Positions 27,301 through 36,022 of a stretch of 64,000 bases of DNA are shown here, piece after piece. Positions within the stretch are counted from its first letter, which is position 1. The number at the start of each line of letters is the position of its first letter. Made by a program: the position numbers and the translations under genes. The stretch comes from an uncultured Clostridia bacterium (GTDB lineage Bacteria; Bacillota; Clostridia; UBA1381; UBA9506), in assembly GCA_944393605.1 (NCBI GenBank), contig CALYAO010000007.1, forward strand, positions 1 to 64,000, written 5' to 3'. The notes beneath the pieces were generated by a model. That model was not told the DNA's origin and did no database searches. It was given only the letters and a program-made list of their open reading frames with translations.

Positions 27301-29613
27301 CTTTCTGCGGATGGCCCGGCTGTAACGGTCACGGCGCTGGCAGAGGGGGATGCCGTTGTGACGGCGACGACGGAAGACGGCAGCTACACCGACCGCATGA
27401 CGGTGCATGTGACAGCTGGAAGCGCAGAACTGGACCTGACCTTTGAGCAGGACGGTGCGGGTTGGACCTATACCCCGGTCAACCTGGTGCCCAACCCGGG
27501 TTTTGAGGCGGATGAACTTTGGACGAATGCCCGGAAAGATATTGCAGATGCGCGCTATGTGGATCGGTCTGAGATGGCGCCCCACAGCGGGAATCGGTGT
27601 GCAGCGGTGGAATATACCCCGTCGGGGACTTCTTGGGCGGCCTTCCGCAACAGCACGACGACTGCGGAGGTCAATCCATACTCCTCCTATGAGGTAGGCG
27701 CTTGGCTTAAGATGAGTGGAACGCCGGCCAATGGTTCGGCGGAGCTGAGCTTCCGGGTGGTGGATACGCCCGACGCCAAGGTGACCATTCAGGGGGAGGC
27801 ATCTGGTATCGCGCGAATCACACAGGATACCGACGAATGGACCGAAGTTTCAACGACGTTTGAGATTGGGGAAAAGGACGGCGCGGTGGGCCGATATGTG
27901 CAGCTGTTTGCGGCACGCACACAAAATGGCGCTGCCAATTTCAAGGCCTATTTTGATGACTTCCGCTTTGAAACCATTGGCGGCATCGTTGCGGCGGATG
28001 CATATGCGGGCACAGGTGCTATGCGGATTGGCGCATACAACGGGCTGCATGGGGCCCAAGCGGAGCAGGTGCTGTCCGATGTGCTGCCCGTGCAGGCAAA
28101 TAAGACCTATACGGTGCAGGCTATGGCAAAAAGCAGCATGCGAGATACCGCGACATCTGCCAATGCAGCGGTTGGTATCCAATTTGTGGATGCCGCGGGC
28201 GCAGTGGTGGCGGCCCAGCGGGGAGAGACGGTAACCAACACCGCATATGGTCCTGTTTCAGTCACAGCGACCGCTCCTGCGGGTGCGTCAGGCATGCGGA
28301 TCGTGCTGGCAGCAGGCGGAACGGGCTTCTCGTGGTTTGACAATGTTTTCTATGCAGAGGAGATCTCCGAAGCGGCAGGCGTGATCGTTGAGGGACCGGC
28401 AACGGTGGCGCTGCCGGTGTCGGATATGGTTACCAAGACCTATGTGGCCTCGGTGGTGGATCAGTTTGGCGTCAAGATGCCTGGGGAAAGCGCAGCGCTT
28501 TCGCTCGCGTCGCCTTATGCGGGCGTGAGCATGGACAATGGCGTGCTGACGGTGACAAAGGATGCTGCGGCGGGCACAGTGCAGCTTCTGGCCCAAGGAG
28601 CAGGCTTTACGGGTACCATGGATGTGTCGCTGGTGGATGTCGGGGCGTTTCGAATTGTAGGCCTGCCTACGAACATGAGCCTTCCGTCTTCCACACAGAC
28701 TTACACGCTCACGGCTGCATATACCGATGCGGATGGCCAAGAGGTGTCGGTTGCGGCGGAGGATGTGATCTTTTCGCTGGCGAGTACGCTAAACGGCGTG
28801 ACGCTGACAGACAATGTATTGACGGTTTCCCGGGATGCACAGGTCGGAAGCGTGACGGTGCATGCCGTCTGGAAGGCAGATGACAATGTGACAGCGGACG
28901 CGAGCTTTACGCTGTCCAACGGAACGACTACGCCGGGTGGTTCAGGCGGCAGTCCGAGCGGCGGCGGTGGTTCAGGCACGGGTTCGGGCGGAGGCGGCGT
29001 TCCCTATGTGCCGGGCAGTCCCCAATCGCCCGGTACCGTGAATGACCCAACGGCAAGCATCCCCAAGAGCGCATTTGCGGATGTGCCCGCGGAGCACTGG
29101 GCCTTTACCCCCATCAATGCATTTGCGGAGCTCGGCTTTATCAATGGGAAGGATGGAACCAATTTTGACCCGGACGGCATGGTTACCCGGGCGGAATTTG
29201 TGAAGATGCTTTCGAGTGCGATGGGGATTGCAACGAGCGGCACCGTGACCTTTACGGATGCCCAGCCGGGCGACTGGTATTATCCCTATGTGGCGGGAGC
29301 GGCCCAGCTGGGGATTGTGCAGGGTTATGAGGACGGTAGTTTTGGCGCAAACCGCGCCATCACGCGGCAGGAGATGGCAACTCTGGTAAAACGTGCCGCA
29401 GATGCACTGGGCAAGGCTTTGCCGACAGATCGGGCACAGATTGGTGCATTTGGCGATCAAGCAGCGATTGCAGCCTATGCCGTAGACGGCGTGGAGGCGC
29501 TTCGGCAGGCGGGTGTTCTGTCGGGGGATACTGCGGGAAATTTCTGCCCGCAGAACAATGCCACCCGTGCGGAAACGGTCAAAATGCTGTACCAGGTTTA
29601 CCTGTTGAGATAA
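24340..29613 (+). CDS. SLH-anchored surface protein with two nested carbohydrate-binding module pairs (SLH pair 1, first member)
   Basis: The 1757-residue protein has a signal peptide (cleavage after VLA). Residues about 29-335 and 438-740 are two versions of one arrangement. An opening strand (NGGFE...GFP.GW.SDG) is interrupted by a complete module (QNLMVNGGFEDG to an IEKMG or LEKIG ending), then resumes with GRTD...KSLKIVGYG and ends AWFD. Ig-like or Big-type domains and another binding module (about 1045-1340) follow, then a Gly/Ser-rich linker. Three C-terminal SLH repeats (about 1580-1757) carry FADVPAEHWA, MVTRAEFVKML and ITRQEMATLV. SLH repeats bind pyruvylated cell-wall polymer. No catalytic motif is visible, so a glycan-capturing scaffold is likely. 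The ATG has AAGGGGAG upstream. The next gene is a second SLH protein, repeated in region 4. Confidence 0.85.
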   Translation: MKHWRGCLAVTLCFLMLSANLPVLAEDAGNLVPNGGFEQADAVGFPVGWHSDGQNLMVNGGFEDGMDSNWKATSGSYALSAVQKSEAPDYVRTGDQAGKADVTTATWGSFRTQSSTLQAIPVEPGQQYLLRGYAKTVGMGNIKFYMTTEFEGASKWTSKNIEIPDGAADWTELADTMTIPDGATSIKLIDTARTGAGVVGAAVYHDDFAIEKMGRTDANAQAGEKSLKIVGYGDRDVWTSDASISLAAGKAYRISYYVKMDGNAALSEQEAVLVDTVTSEPISVDFSSSNAGDGWTKMEATFLTNGAQTVNLELAVTGNATAWFDEVSVTEAKSGSGSVEITADPDVETLAITTAEQTIQYTGTVLDGVGMPVPGETLVWRLEGDDTTGVILDETGLLTVRPIAVPGTYTIRAEAASDPSLVGTAALTLTAAQTEQVNLFTNGGFEEADDAGFPTGWTSDGQNLMVNGGFEDGKTSDWQTRTGWMTIGATQKGAEPDYVRSGEQAGKGTMTAGQESISYASFQTRSTAIKELSVQPGQQYQLRTFLKTVNMSGVKFHMEVEFAGTSKVVLKSEEVEVPSDAADWFELSWTVTAPETASAINLIDVARVQITGTDGMTVYLDDFSLEKIGRTDADALTGDKSLKIVGYGEQDTWRSGTVALTEGVPYTFSYAVKGTGTGRLVDADSEADIQLGDPATVDLGNGWTKYTYTVTPAANGTAFCALDVTGNDVAWFDDVMLTTAPTVEAVSVYPMDNTDYLERMEGTTGDLTKQFAAVLADGTGGRVDGAVTWAIEPAITGVSVDADGLVTVADTVAEGTEITVAASAGDVTGKRAFTIVSGTPVPVRAVIEGTQQMGTWQDGKPASEAYTLRVTDQHGDPLTDGDVAWEIVPGQTTATGFSIDDMGVLAASETATAGIIALRATVSKNGTSCTSAVFLIQVRQSVRGVSFVSHAANLTVGASRVFTASIQPADAANQTVLFTTDAPDVISLSADGPAVTVTALAEGDAVVTATTEDGSYTDRMTVHVTAGSAELDLTFEQDGAGWTYTPVNLVPNPGFEADELWTNARKDIADARYVDRSEMAPHSGNRCAAVEYTPSGTSWAAFRNSTTTAEVNPYSSYEVGAWLKMSGTPANGSAELSFRVVDTPDAKVTIQGEASGIARITQDTDEWTEVSTTFEIGEKDGAVGRYVQLFAARTQNGAANFKAYFDDFRFETIGGIVAADAYAGTGAMRIGAYNGLHGAQAEQVLSDVLPVQANKTYTVQAMAKSSMRDTATSANAAVGIQFVDAAGAVVAAQRGETVTNTAYGPVSVTATAPAGASGMRIVLAAGGTGFSWFDNVFYAEEISEAAGVIVEGPATVALPVSDMVTKTYVASVVDQFGVKMPGESAALSLASPYAGVSMDNGVLTVTKDAAAGTVQLLAQGAGFTGTMDVSLVDVGAFRIVGLPTNMSLPSSTQTYTLTAAYTDADGQEVSVAAEDVIFSLASTLNGVTLTDNVLTVSRDAQVGSVTVHAVWKADDNVTADASFTLSNGTTTPGGSGGSPSGGGGSGTGSGGGGVPYVPGSPQSPGTVNDPTASIPKSAFADVPAEHWAFTPINAFAELGFINGKDGTNFDPDGMVTRAEFVKMLSSAMGIATSGTVTFTDAQPGDWYYPYVAGAAQLGIVQGYEDGSFGANRAITRQEMATLVKRAADALGKALPTDRAQIGAFGDQAAIAAYAVDGVEALRQAGVLSGDTAGNFCPQNNATRAETVKMLYQVYLLR

Positions 29614-29644
29614 GCGGCAGGTCAGAATGAGAGGAGTTGAGAGC

Positions 29645-32350
29645 ATGTTAAAAAAGATCGGTTCCTGCCTGCTTGTTTGGATGATGATACTCAGCTTGGG
29701 GCTGTGCTGGGTCTCGGCGGAGGATGATATCACGGGGACGGCCTATGAAACGCCTGTCCGGGTGCTGGCGGCGCTCGGCATCCTGGGTGGGTATCCCGAT
29801 GGAACATTTCAGCCCGAGGCGCGCATGACCCGGGCGGAGTGCGCAACGGTCATTGCGCGAATTCTGTTTGCGGGAGAGCTGCCGGCGGCGGGCAACGAAA
29901 CGATATACCAAGACGTCCCGGTTGGTTACTGGGCAGCGGGCAGCATCAACGCGCTCGCGCGCGCCGGCGTCGTGGACACCTACGTGGAGGGATTCCGGCC
30001 TGAAGAAGCGGTCACCTATTACCAGGTGATCAAGATGCTGCTGCATGTGATGGGCTATGGCGATGTGGCGCTGCGGTCGGGCGGCTATCCCGACGGCTAT
30101 CTGTACATCGCCACCCTGCGGGGCATGCTGAGGGATACGCAGGGGACCAACGATTCGGTTGGTACGACGCGGGGGACCATCGCCCGGCTGCTGTATAACG
30201 CGCTGGAAGTGCCGTTCCTAGAGAGCGGGATTGAGACCACTGGTCAGGACGGTCCCACCATTCTGTCCCGCATGCAGGTGTATAAGGGTCAGGGTACCGT
30301 GGCTGCCACCGAAGTGGTTGCGCTGGAAGGGTATAACAAGGCCCCGAGGGGCAGTGTGATCATTGTGGACAGTACGCAGTCCATCGAAGCGGAAGTGGGC
30401 AATTCAGATGTGGCAAGTGCGTTTGGACAGACCGTCACGTATTATATCAAGGAGGGGGACGATCGGGATGTGGTGCTGTACGCACGCGGTCCCGGCGGCA
30501 GCGACATGCTGTATATCAACGGCAAGAGCATTGTGACGGTGGACAAAACCAGCATCACCTACACCGATGATGATTACCGGGATATTACCGAGACCTTTGC
30601 GGAGGATCTCAAGGTGGTATACAACGGGACAGAGGTGGAAGCGACCGACAAGACCCCTTACCTGCAGCCCAAGATTGGTTCGGTCACCCTGCTGCACATC
30701 GACGGGAGCAGTGGATACAACATGGCGTATGTGACGGATTATGAAGCCTATGTGGTGGAAAAGGCCATTGCGGCGGAGTCGCGGATTGTGTTTAAGCCCT
30801 CCTTGGGGACGCTGAGCAGTTTGGATGTGAGCCGCTATGACGAGGTGAGCATCCTGCGGGACGGTGCTCCCGCCACGCTGGACCAATTGGCGCCGTGGGA
30901 TGTGGTGCATGTAGCGCGTGGGCTGGAAGAGAAAAAGGTGGAGATTGTGGCTTCCTCCACCAATGTGCTATCGGGCACCATCACCGAGATGAGCGGTGAC
31001 AGGGTGTACGTCAATGGCGCGGCAATTGAGATCGATCTGGCCGTGGTGGAGGATAACCTGTATGGGGCGCTTCGGCTGGGGGATGCGGCTACCTTGTACT
31101 ACAACGACAACGGTGTCGTATTTGCGTATCAAATTGGCACATCTGCGGGCAAACAGTATGCCTATCTCTTCAAGATGGACAGCAAGGGCTCTCTGGGCGG
31201 CAATGTCTCTGTGAAGCTCTATACGACAGACGGCCTCATGCAGATCCTGCCGATTGCGGACAATGTGTCCTTAAACGATGACCGGATGACTGCGGAGGAC
31301 TTCTATAACAGCCCGGTCTGGCGGACGCAGACAGTGGTGAACGGCGTGACCCAGACGGTCTTTTATGACCAGCTGGTGGAATATGCGACAAACAGCGAGG
31401 GGGAAATCAGCAAGGTCAAGACCGCCAAGGATATTAAGACGTTGCCAGGCGGAGAGCTGGGGTATAATGAACAGGAGTTTACGCTGGTGATGCAAAATGA
31501 GATTGACCCCGAAAACCCCGCCAACAGCAAGTATGTCACCATGGACAAATTCAACGGCTGTAAGTTTGGGGAAACCTACCTTGCTATGCCCACCACGCGG
31601 GTGATCATGGTGCCCGATACGCTGGAGGATGAATTCTTTACCATATCCACCGTCAATGACGCTTTCCCATATAAGGACGACAAGAACATCGATGGCGGCA
31701 TGGTGATGCTCTACAATGCGGACCGGTTCATGCAGGTGCCGCTGGTGGTGTATAAAACCGACCAGATGCGAAAAGGCGGCAGTAATCAAATTGAAACCAA
31801 CTCCTCTGTCTTTATTGTGGACCAGTTGTCACAGGGCGTGGACAGTGAAGGCAATGTGAAAACGGTTTTAAATGGGCTGTATGAAGGTGAGACGATCTCT
31901 CTGCGGGTTTCCACCAGCGTCAGCCTGGATATGAGCAAATTGGTGGAAGGTGCGGTCATCCAGTATAAGCTGGACAAAAACGGCGAGATCATCGCGGTGC
32001 GTGTTCTGGGCAACTGCCGCGAGACGGACACCACCTACGTGCGCTCTATGGACAACAAGGCGGGCGAAAACAGCACTGCGGGCTGGATTGACAACCTGTT
32101 GGTATTCTGCGGGGATGTGTATGGCAAGTCGGACAGCGGCGAGCAGCTGGTTATCAGCACAGGCCAGGATTGGGATCACTACCGCGGTTTTTACGCAAAA
32201 GGTGCGCGGGTATATGTGTACAATAAGTCCAAAGAGCGGCTGTCGGTCGGCTCAATGGACGATTTGGTGGCAACCCGCAATTCGCCCGTTCGTGTGCTGT
32301 TCCGGTCCTACCGGTCTGCCATCAAAGACCTCATTATCATTGAGGAGTGA
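29645..32350 (+). CDS. Surface protein with N-terminal SLH repeats and long beta-rich body (SLH pair 1, second member)
   Basis: The 901-residue protein has a signal peptide (cleavage near WVSA-ED). Three SLH-like repeats lie at about 30-75 (GYPDGTFQPEARMTRAECA), 92-135 and 150-190; the last two are degenerate. The remaining ~700 residues are rich in short beta-type repeats with no catalytic motif that I know, for example GTITEMSGDRVYVNG and GAVIQYKLDKNGEI. The protein at 48656 has the same order of elements, including GTITEM and GDIIRYEL, so the two are paralogues. The start at ATG 29645 is chosen because AGAGGAGT precedes it and the ATG at 29627 has no site. It lies 31 bases after its SLH partner. 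A wall-bound structural or glycan-channelling role is inferred. Confidence 0.75.
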   Translation: MLKKIGSCLLVWMMILSLGLCWVSAEDDITGTAYETPVRVLAALGILGGYPDGTFQPEARMTRAECATVIARILFAGELPAAGNETIYQDVPVGYWAAGSINALARAGVVDTYVEGFRPEEAVTYYQVIKMLLHVMGYGDVALRSGGYPDGYLYIATLRGMLRDTQGTNDSVGTTRGTIARLLYNALEVPFLESGIETTGQDGPTILSRMQVYKGQGTVAATEVVALEGYNKAPRGSVIIVDSTQSIEAEVGNSDVASAFGQTVTYYIKEGDDRDVVLYARGPGGSDMLYINGKSIVTVDKTSITYTDDDYRDITETFAEDLKVVYNGTEVEATDKTPYLQPKIGSVTLLHIDGSSGYNMAYVTDYEAYVVEKAIAAESRIVFKPSLGTLSSLDVSRYDEVSILRDGAPATLDQLAPWDVVHVARGLEEKKVEIVASSTNVLSGTITEMSGDRVYVNGAAIEIDLAVVEDNLYGALRLGDAATLYYNDNGVVFAYQIGTSAGKQYAYLFKMDSKGSLGGNVSVKLYTTDGLMQILPIADNVSLNDDRMTAEDFYNSPVWRTQTVVNGVTQTVFYDQLVEYATNSEGEISKVKTAKDIKTLPGGELGYNEQEFTLVMQNEIDPENPANSKYVTMDKFNGCKFGETYLAMPTTRVIMVPDTLEDEFFTISTVNDAFPYKDDKNIDGGMVMLYNADRFMQVPLVVYKTDQMRKGGSNQIETNSSVFIVDQLSQGVDSEGNVKTVLNGLYEGETISLRVSTSVSLDMSKLVEGAVIQYKLDKNGEIIAVRVLGNCRETDTTYVRSMDNKAGENSTAGWIDNLLVFCGDVYGKSDSGEQLVISTGQDWDHYRGFYAKGARVYVYNKSKERLSVGSMDDLVATRNSPVRVLFRSYRSAIKDLIIIEE

Positions 32351-32419
32351 CAGGCGGCCTTGGAAGCGATCGGCTATCCAGTGATGGGAAAGCATGGCCG
32401 AGCAATGGGTATCACAGTA

Positions 32420-32455
32420 GAAAAAGGGGCGGCAAACGTCGCCCTTTTTCCACTT
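32420..32455 (+). terminator. Terminator after SLH pair 1
   Basis: AAAAAGG-GCG pairs with CGC-CCTTTTT around an 8-base loop, 70 bases after the stop codon and just before the next gene's ribosome site. Read-through into the esterase is possible. Confidence 0.7.
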
Positions 32456-32480
32456 TTCTTGCGGAAAGGAAGGAAGAGGC

Positions 32481-35400
32481 ATGAAAAAGGTATGGTGTTT
32501 GCTGCTTGCGGCAGCTCTGTGGTTTGTTGTGATGGGTGCGGTGCCCGTCATGGCAGTAGACGAGACGGGCAGCACGACGGAGTTTGTGCGTAATCTGTTG
32601 GGAAACGGTGGGTTTGAGACGGCGGATGCATTGGGTTTTCCCGTTGGATGGAACTCGCCGGGCACGAACCTCGTCCCCAATGGCGGCTTTGAAGACGCCG
32701 AACCCGCATGGACGGCAAATGGAGGTCTGCAGGCGGTGGACCTTTCGCATACGGGGGATGCACATTCGGGCTCAAAAAGCGCAAAATTGGTATTAAATGG
32801 AAACACAAGCTGGGGTGCACAGGTGTATCAAAATGTTTCGGGCATCCATATCACCAGCACGGTGCCCTATGTATTCCGGATGTTCGTCAAAACATCGGGG
32901 ATGGAGCAACTGGACAGTACGGATAAGGGGGCGCAGCTGGCGGTTACCACATACAATCCGGAGGTCAACCCAAGTGCGCCTTGGAATGACAGCACCAACC
33001 TCATCTGGGGAAATCCCGCGCTCACAGCCGCTACCACGGAAAATTGGGCGGACTGGCAGATGATTGAGGAAACACGGACGTTTGGCACAAGGAGCGGCAA
33101 TCCGTCCAAACTACTGGGACAAATTGCGGGGCGCGTTGGGGTCGGTGCGGACCGTGCGGCTGGGATTACGGTACTGTATGACGACCTGTCCATTGAGAAG
33201 CAGGGCCGGACGGATACTTCTACGGCGGCAACCGGAACGCGTTCATTAAAAGTGGTGGGCTATGACGATGCGGACGGCGCGGGCGAATGCTGGACGTCCG
33301 ACCGCGTATCCATACCGGCGGAGGCGGACGTTCGGTTTTCGGTGAACTATAAGACCGAGGCGATTGCAGGACCCGCCAAGCTCATCGTACGGTTTTATTC
33401 AGAATGTGGCTCCAAGATTTCCGAAAAGACGTTTGAGCTGGAAGACGCATCCGATTGGACCCACTTCTCGGGCCAGACCACGTCTCCTATGACCACGACT
33501 CACGCGGAACTGGAGGTATGTATCCCCGAAGGGACGGGGACCGCATGGTTTGACGACGCAGCGTTGGGGGTCTATGACGAGTCACTCTTGATCGGGGATC
33601 CGGTCTTTAATCTGTCAGATCTGTTTGGCCACTGCGGTGAAACGCTGACCACCACTTGTACGGTATACAACACCATGCAGGAAGCGGCGGAGGTGACGCT
33701 GGTGACCGCACTGTATGACGGCGGCAACCGGCTGGTGGACGTTCGGGTCAACGCGGAGACGCTGCCATCTTCAGTAGACGCCCAGACCCTCCAGACCAGT
33801 CTTCCCATCCCTGACCTTGCCAACCCCAGTGACATCCAGAATTATAAGGTGAAGGTCCTGCTTTGGGACAGCCTTGCTTCCCTGCGTCCGCTGCGCGAGG
33901 CGGTGGTATTTCCTGAGCAAAGCAGTACATTCTCGGTCAATGCCATCTTTCAGGATCATATGGTGCTCCAGCGGGAGAAGCCCATCCCGGTGTATGGCAC
34001 GGGGACGCCAGGGGAGCCCATCACCGTGACGCTGGGGGAGGGTGCACCGGTGTCGGGTGCGGTGGATGCGGACGGCACCTGGCGCGTGGAGCTGCCGGCG
34101 CTGCCGGCCAGCAAAGAGCCCACGGTGCTGACGGTCACGGGCCGCGGACGGACGCTGACTTTTGATGATATCCTAATCGGGGATGTTTGGGTGATCTCGG
34201 GGCAGTCCAATGCGGCACGGCGGCTGGACCTCACCACCTGGAACGACAACAAAGAAAACGAACCGGCCAATGACATGCTGCGGCTGCTCACCATGGCGGA
34301 TGGTGACGCGAATGGCCCAACCGCCCCGCAGACCGAGATTCCCGCAGGGACGGTCTGGACTTCCTATGATCCGGCGACGTCTGCAGAATTTTCTGCGGTT
34401 GGCTATTACTTTGGGCGGGAGATCAACCGGGAATTGGACATTCCGCTCGGGCTCATCAAGGCAGCCATCGGCGGGACGCGGATCGAGCGGTGGTTTACGC
34501 CCGAGCTGGTGCCAGAGGTCAACAATGTGCAGCCCACCTGTGTGCTGTACAACCGGATGATTGCGCCGCTCACCCAGTCCCCCGTCAAAGGCGTCATCTG
34601 GTATCAGGGGGAGGCGAACAGCGGCGCGGCTGATATCTATGATGAACAGCTTCGCAGCCTGATCCAAGGCTGGCGGGACAAGTGGGGCCAGGGAGCTGAC
34701 TTAAACTTCTTAATCTGCCAGCTGGCGGGATATAACCCCGATAGCTATGCCCTCATTCGGGATGCGCAGCTGGCCGTGACCGAGGAGACCGAAAACTGTG
34801 AACTGGTGCAGACCATCGACGTGGGGGATGAGTTTGACGTGCACCCCACCGACAAGGAGACGGTCGGGGTGCGCGCCGCAAACATCGCGCTGGACAAGTG
34901 GTATGGGAAGCCCAATGCTGCCTATGGCCCCACGTTCCAGACCATGGCCATAGAGGACGGCTCGCTGCTGCTGACCTTCGACAATGTGGGGGACGGGATC
35001 AAAACGTCGGACGGCGGCGCTCCAAAGGGGTTCTTCATTGCGGATGACGACTACCGCTTTTATCTCGCGGATGCCGAACTGATCGGCACCAATCAGATCA
35101 GGATTTCGTCTGACCGAGTATCAAACCCTACCCAGGCACGGTATGCGTTCTTTGGCTACCCCTATCCCGATGAGGCCAACTGCTATGGCAGCAACGACAT
35201 GCCCATGCTGCCCTTCCGGACGGATGACTGCGCCTATGCGTTTGACGTGGATATGGTGACGCGCTGGGCGGTCGACGGCGGGGAACTGGTTGCCAACGGC
35301 GATTTTGAGCTCGTGGATGAGAGCAATGTCATTGCGCATTTTACCACCCGGAATAACAATGGTGCGCTATCCTTGCTGACGGGCAACGATGCGTGTGACG

Positions 35401-35855
35401 GGAATTATGCCATCGGCATTACAAACAGTGTGGATGAATGGTGCGGCTTTGTGGGCAACAGCGACAACAATCCAATTCGTGTGGAGCCTGGCACCTATCA
35501 GCTGTCCATGGACGTCAAGACGGATATGAGCGCTCCTGATACCTTCTTTACCGTCTCCTTCAGCCTGCATGACAAATATGGCAACATCCTGACCGCGCCC
35601 TTTGTGGCGAACGGGGAAGCAGTGGATGGAGGCGCCGCACTGCAGTGGAATGCCAACAATGTCATGAACAAACTGATGATGCCCATTATTACGACAGGAA
35701 CGACGGATGGGTATGTACATCAAGAAATGACTTTTGAGGTACCCGAAGGTGGCGCATACCTGTATGCGCTGACGCCGCGGATGCAGATAACGGGTGCCGG
35801 CGGCCAGCCGCAGAGTTTCTGGCTGGATAACTTAAGTCTCAGAAAGCAACCGTAA
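32481..35855 (+). CDS. Secreted sialate-O-acetylesterase-type enzyme, paralogue 2
   Basis: The 1124-residue protein has a signal peptide (cleavage after VMA). One nested carbohydrate-binding pair comes first: NLLGNGGFE, then an inner NLVPNGGFED, then the outer module resumes at GRTD...RSLKVVGY and ends AWFDD. A ~95-residue module with LLWDSLASLRPL follows. The catalytic region has GQSNA near 574, WYQGEAN near 707 and EFDVHP near 784, the three SGNH/SASA blocks. A C-terminal binding module ends the chain. It shares most parts with the minus-strand esterase at 11983 but has one nested pair fewer. GGAAAGGAAGAGG precedes the ATG, and a terminator follows the stop. It should remove acetyl groups that block lyases. 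Confidence 0.82.
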   Translation: MKKVWCLLLAAALWFVVMGAVPVMAVDETGSTTEFVRNLLGNGGFETADALGFPVGWNSPGTNLVPNGGFEDAEPAWTANGGLQAVDLSHTGDAHSGSKSAKLVLNGNTSWGAQVYQNVSGIHITSTVPYVFRMFVKTSGMEQLDSTDKGAQLAVTTYNPEVNPSAPWNDSTNLIWGNPALTAATTENWADWQMIEETRTFGTRSGNPSKLLGQIAGRVGVGADRAAGITVLYDDLSIEKQGRTDTSTAATGTRSLKVVGYDDADGAGECWTSDRVSIPAEADVRFSVNYKTEAIAGPAKLIVRFYSECGSKISEKTFELEDASDWTHFSGQTTSPMTTTHAELEVCIPEGTGTAWFDDAALGVYDESLLIGDPVFNLSDLFGHCGETLTTTCTVYNTMQEAAEVTLVTALYDGGNRLVDVRVNAETLPSSVDAQTLQTSLPIPDLANPSDIQNYKVKVLLWDSLASLRPLREAVVFPEQSSTFSVNAIFQDHMVLQREKPIPVYGTGTPGEPITVTLGEGAPVSGAVDADGTWRVELPALPASKEPTVLTVTGRGRTLTFDDILIGDVWVISGQSNAARRLDLTTWNDNKENEPANDMLRLLTMADGDANGPTAPQTEIPAGTVWTSYDPATSAEFSAVGYYFGREINRELDIPLGLIKAAIGGTRIERWFTPELVPEVNNVQPTCVLYNRMIAPLTQSPVKGVIWYQGEANSGAADIYDEQLRSLIQGWRDKWGQGADLNFLICQLAGYNPDSYALIRDAQLAVTEETENCELVQTIDVGDEFDVHPTDKETVGVRAANIALDKWYGKPNAAYGPTFQTMAIEDGSLLLTFDNVGDGIKTSDGGAPKGFFIADDDYRFYLADAELIGTNQIRISSDRVSNPTQARYAFFGYPYPDEANCYGSNDMPMLPFRTDDCAYAFDVDMVTRWAVDGGELVANGDFELVDESNVIAHFTTRNNNGALSLLTGNDACDGNYAIGITNSVDEWCGFVGNSDNNPIRVEPGTYQLSMDVKTDMSAPDTFFTVSFSLHDKYGNILTAPFVANGEAVDGGAALQWNANNVMNKLMMPIITTGTTDGYVHQEMTFEVPEGGAYLYALTPRMQITGAGGQPQSFWLDNLSLRKQP

Positions 35856-35861
35856 TCTGCC

Positions 35862-35893
35862 CGAAAAAGGCACTCCTTCGGGGGTGTCTTTTT
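35862..35893 (+). terminator. Terminator after esterase 2
   Basis: AAAAAGGCACTCC pairs with GGGGTGTCTTTTT (two G-T pairs) around a TTCG-type loop and runs into TTTTTTT, seven bases after the stop codon. Confidence 0.85.
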
Positions 35894-35916
35894 TTGACAT
35901 TGCATCAAAAAATGCC

Positions 35917-35945
35917 TATTGTCAAACGGAGCGCCATGCGATATA
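35917..35945 (+). promoter_or_regulatory. Sigma-A promoter for the PL8 lyase gene
   Basis: TTGTCA (35917-35922) and TATAAT (35940-35945) are 17 bases apart, about 78 bases before the GTG start. It opens a new transcription unit after the terminator at 35893. Confidence 0.75.
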
Positions 35946-36022
35946 ATGAAGGCAATTTGGAAGGCAGAAAAGGCAACGGCTGCGGCGGATCCGGCGTTCG
36001 CGGTCTGAAATGGGGGAGTGCC

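Noticed and set aside
28930-29030. Gly/Ser-coding repeat tract as a DNA-level tandem repeat
   Set aside because: The GGC/GGT/TCG-rich stretch simply encodes a Gly/Ser linker before the SLH repeats. A similar linker at 47940-48050 has the same explanation.
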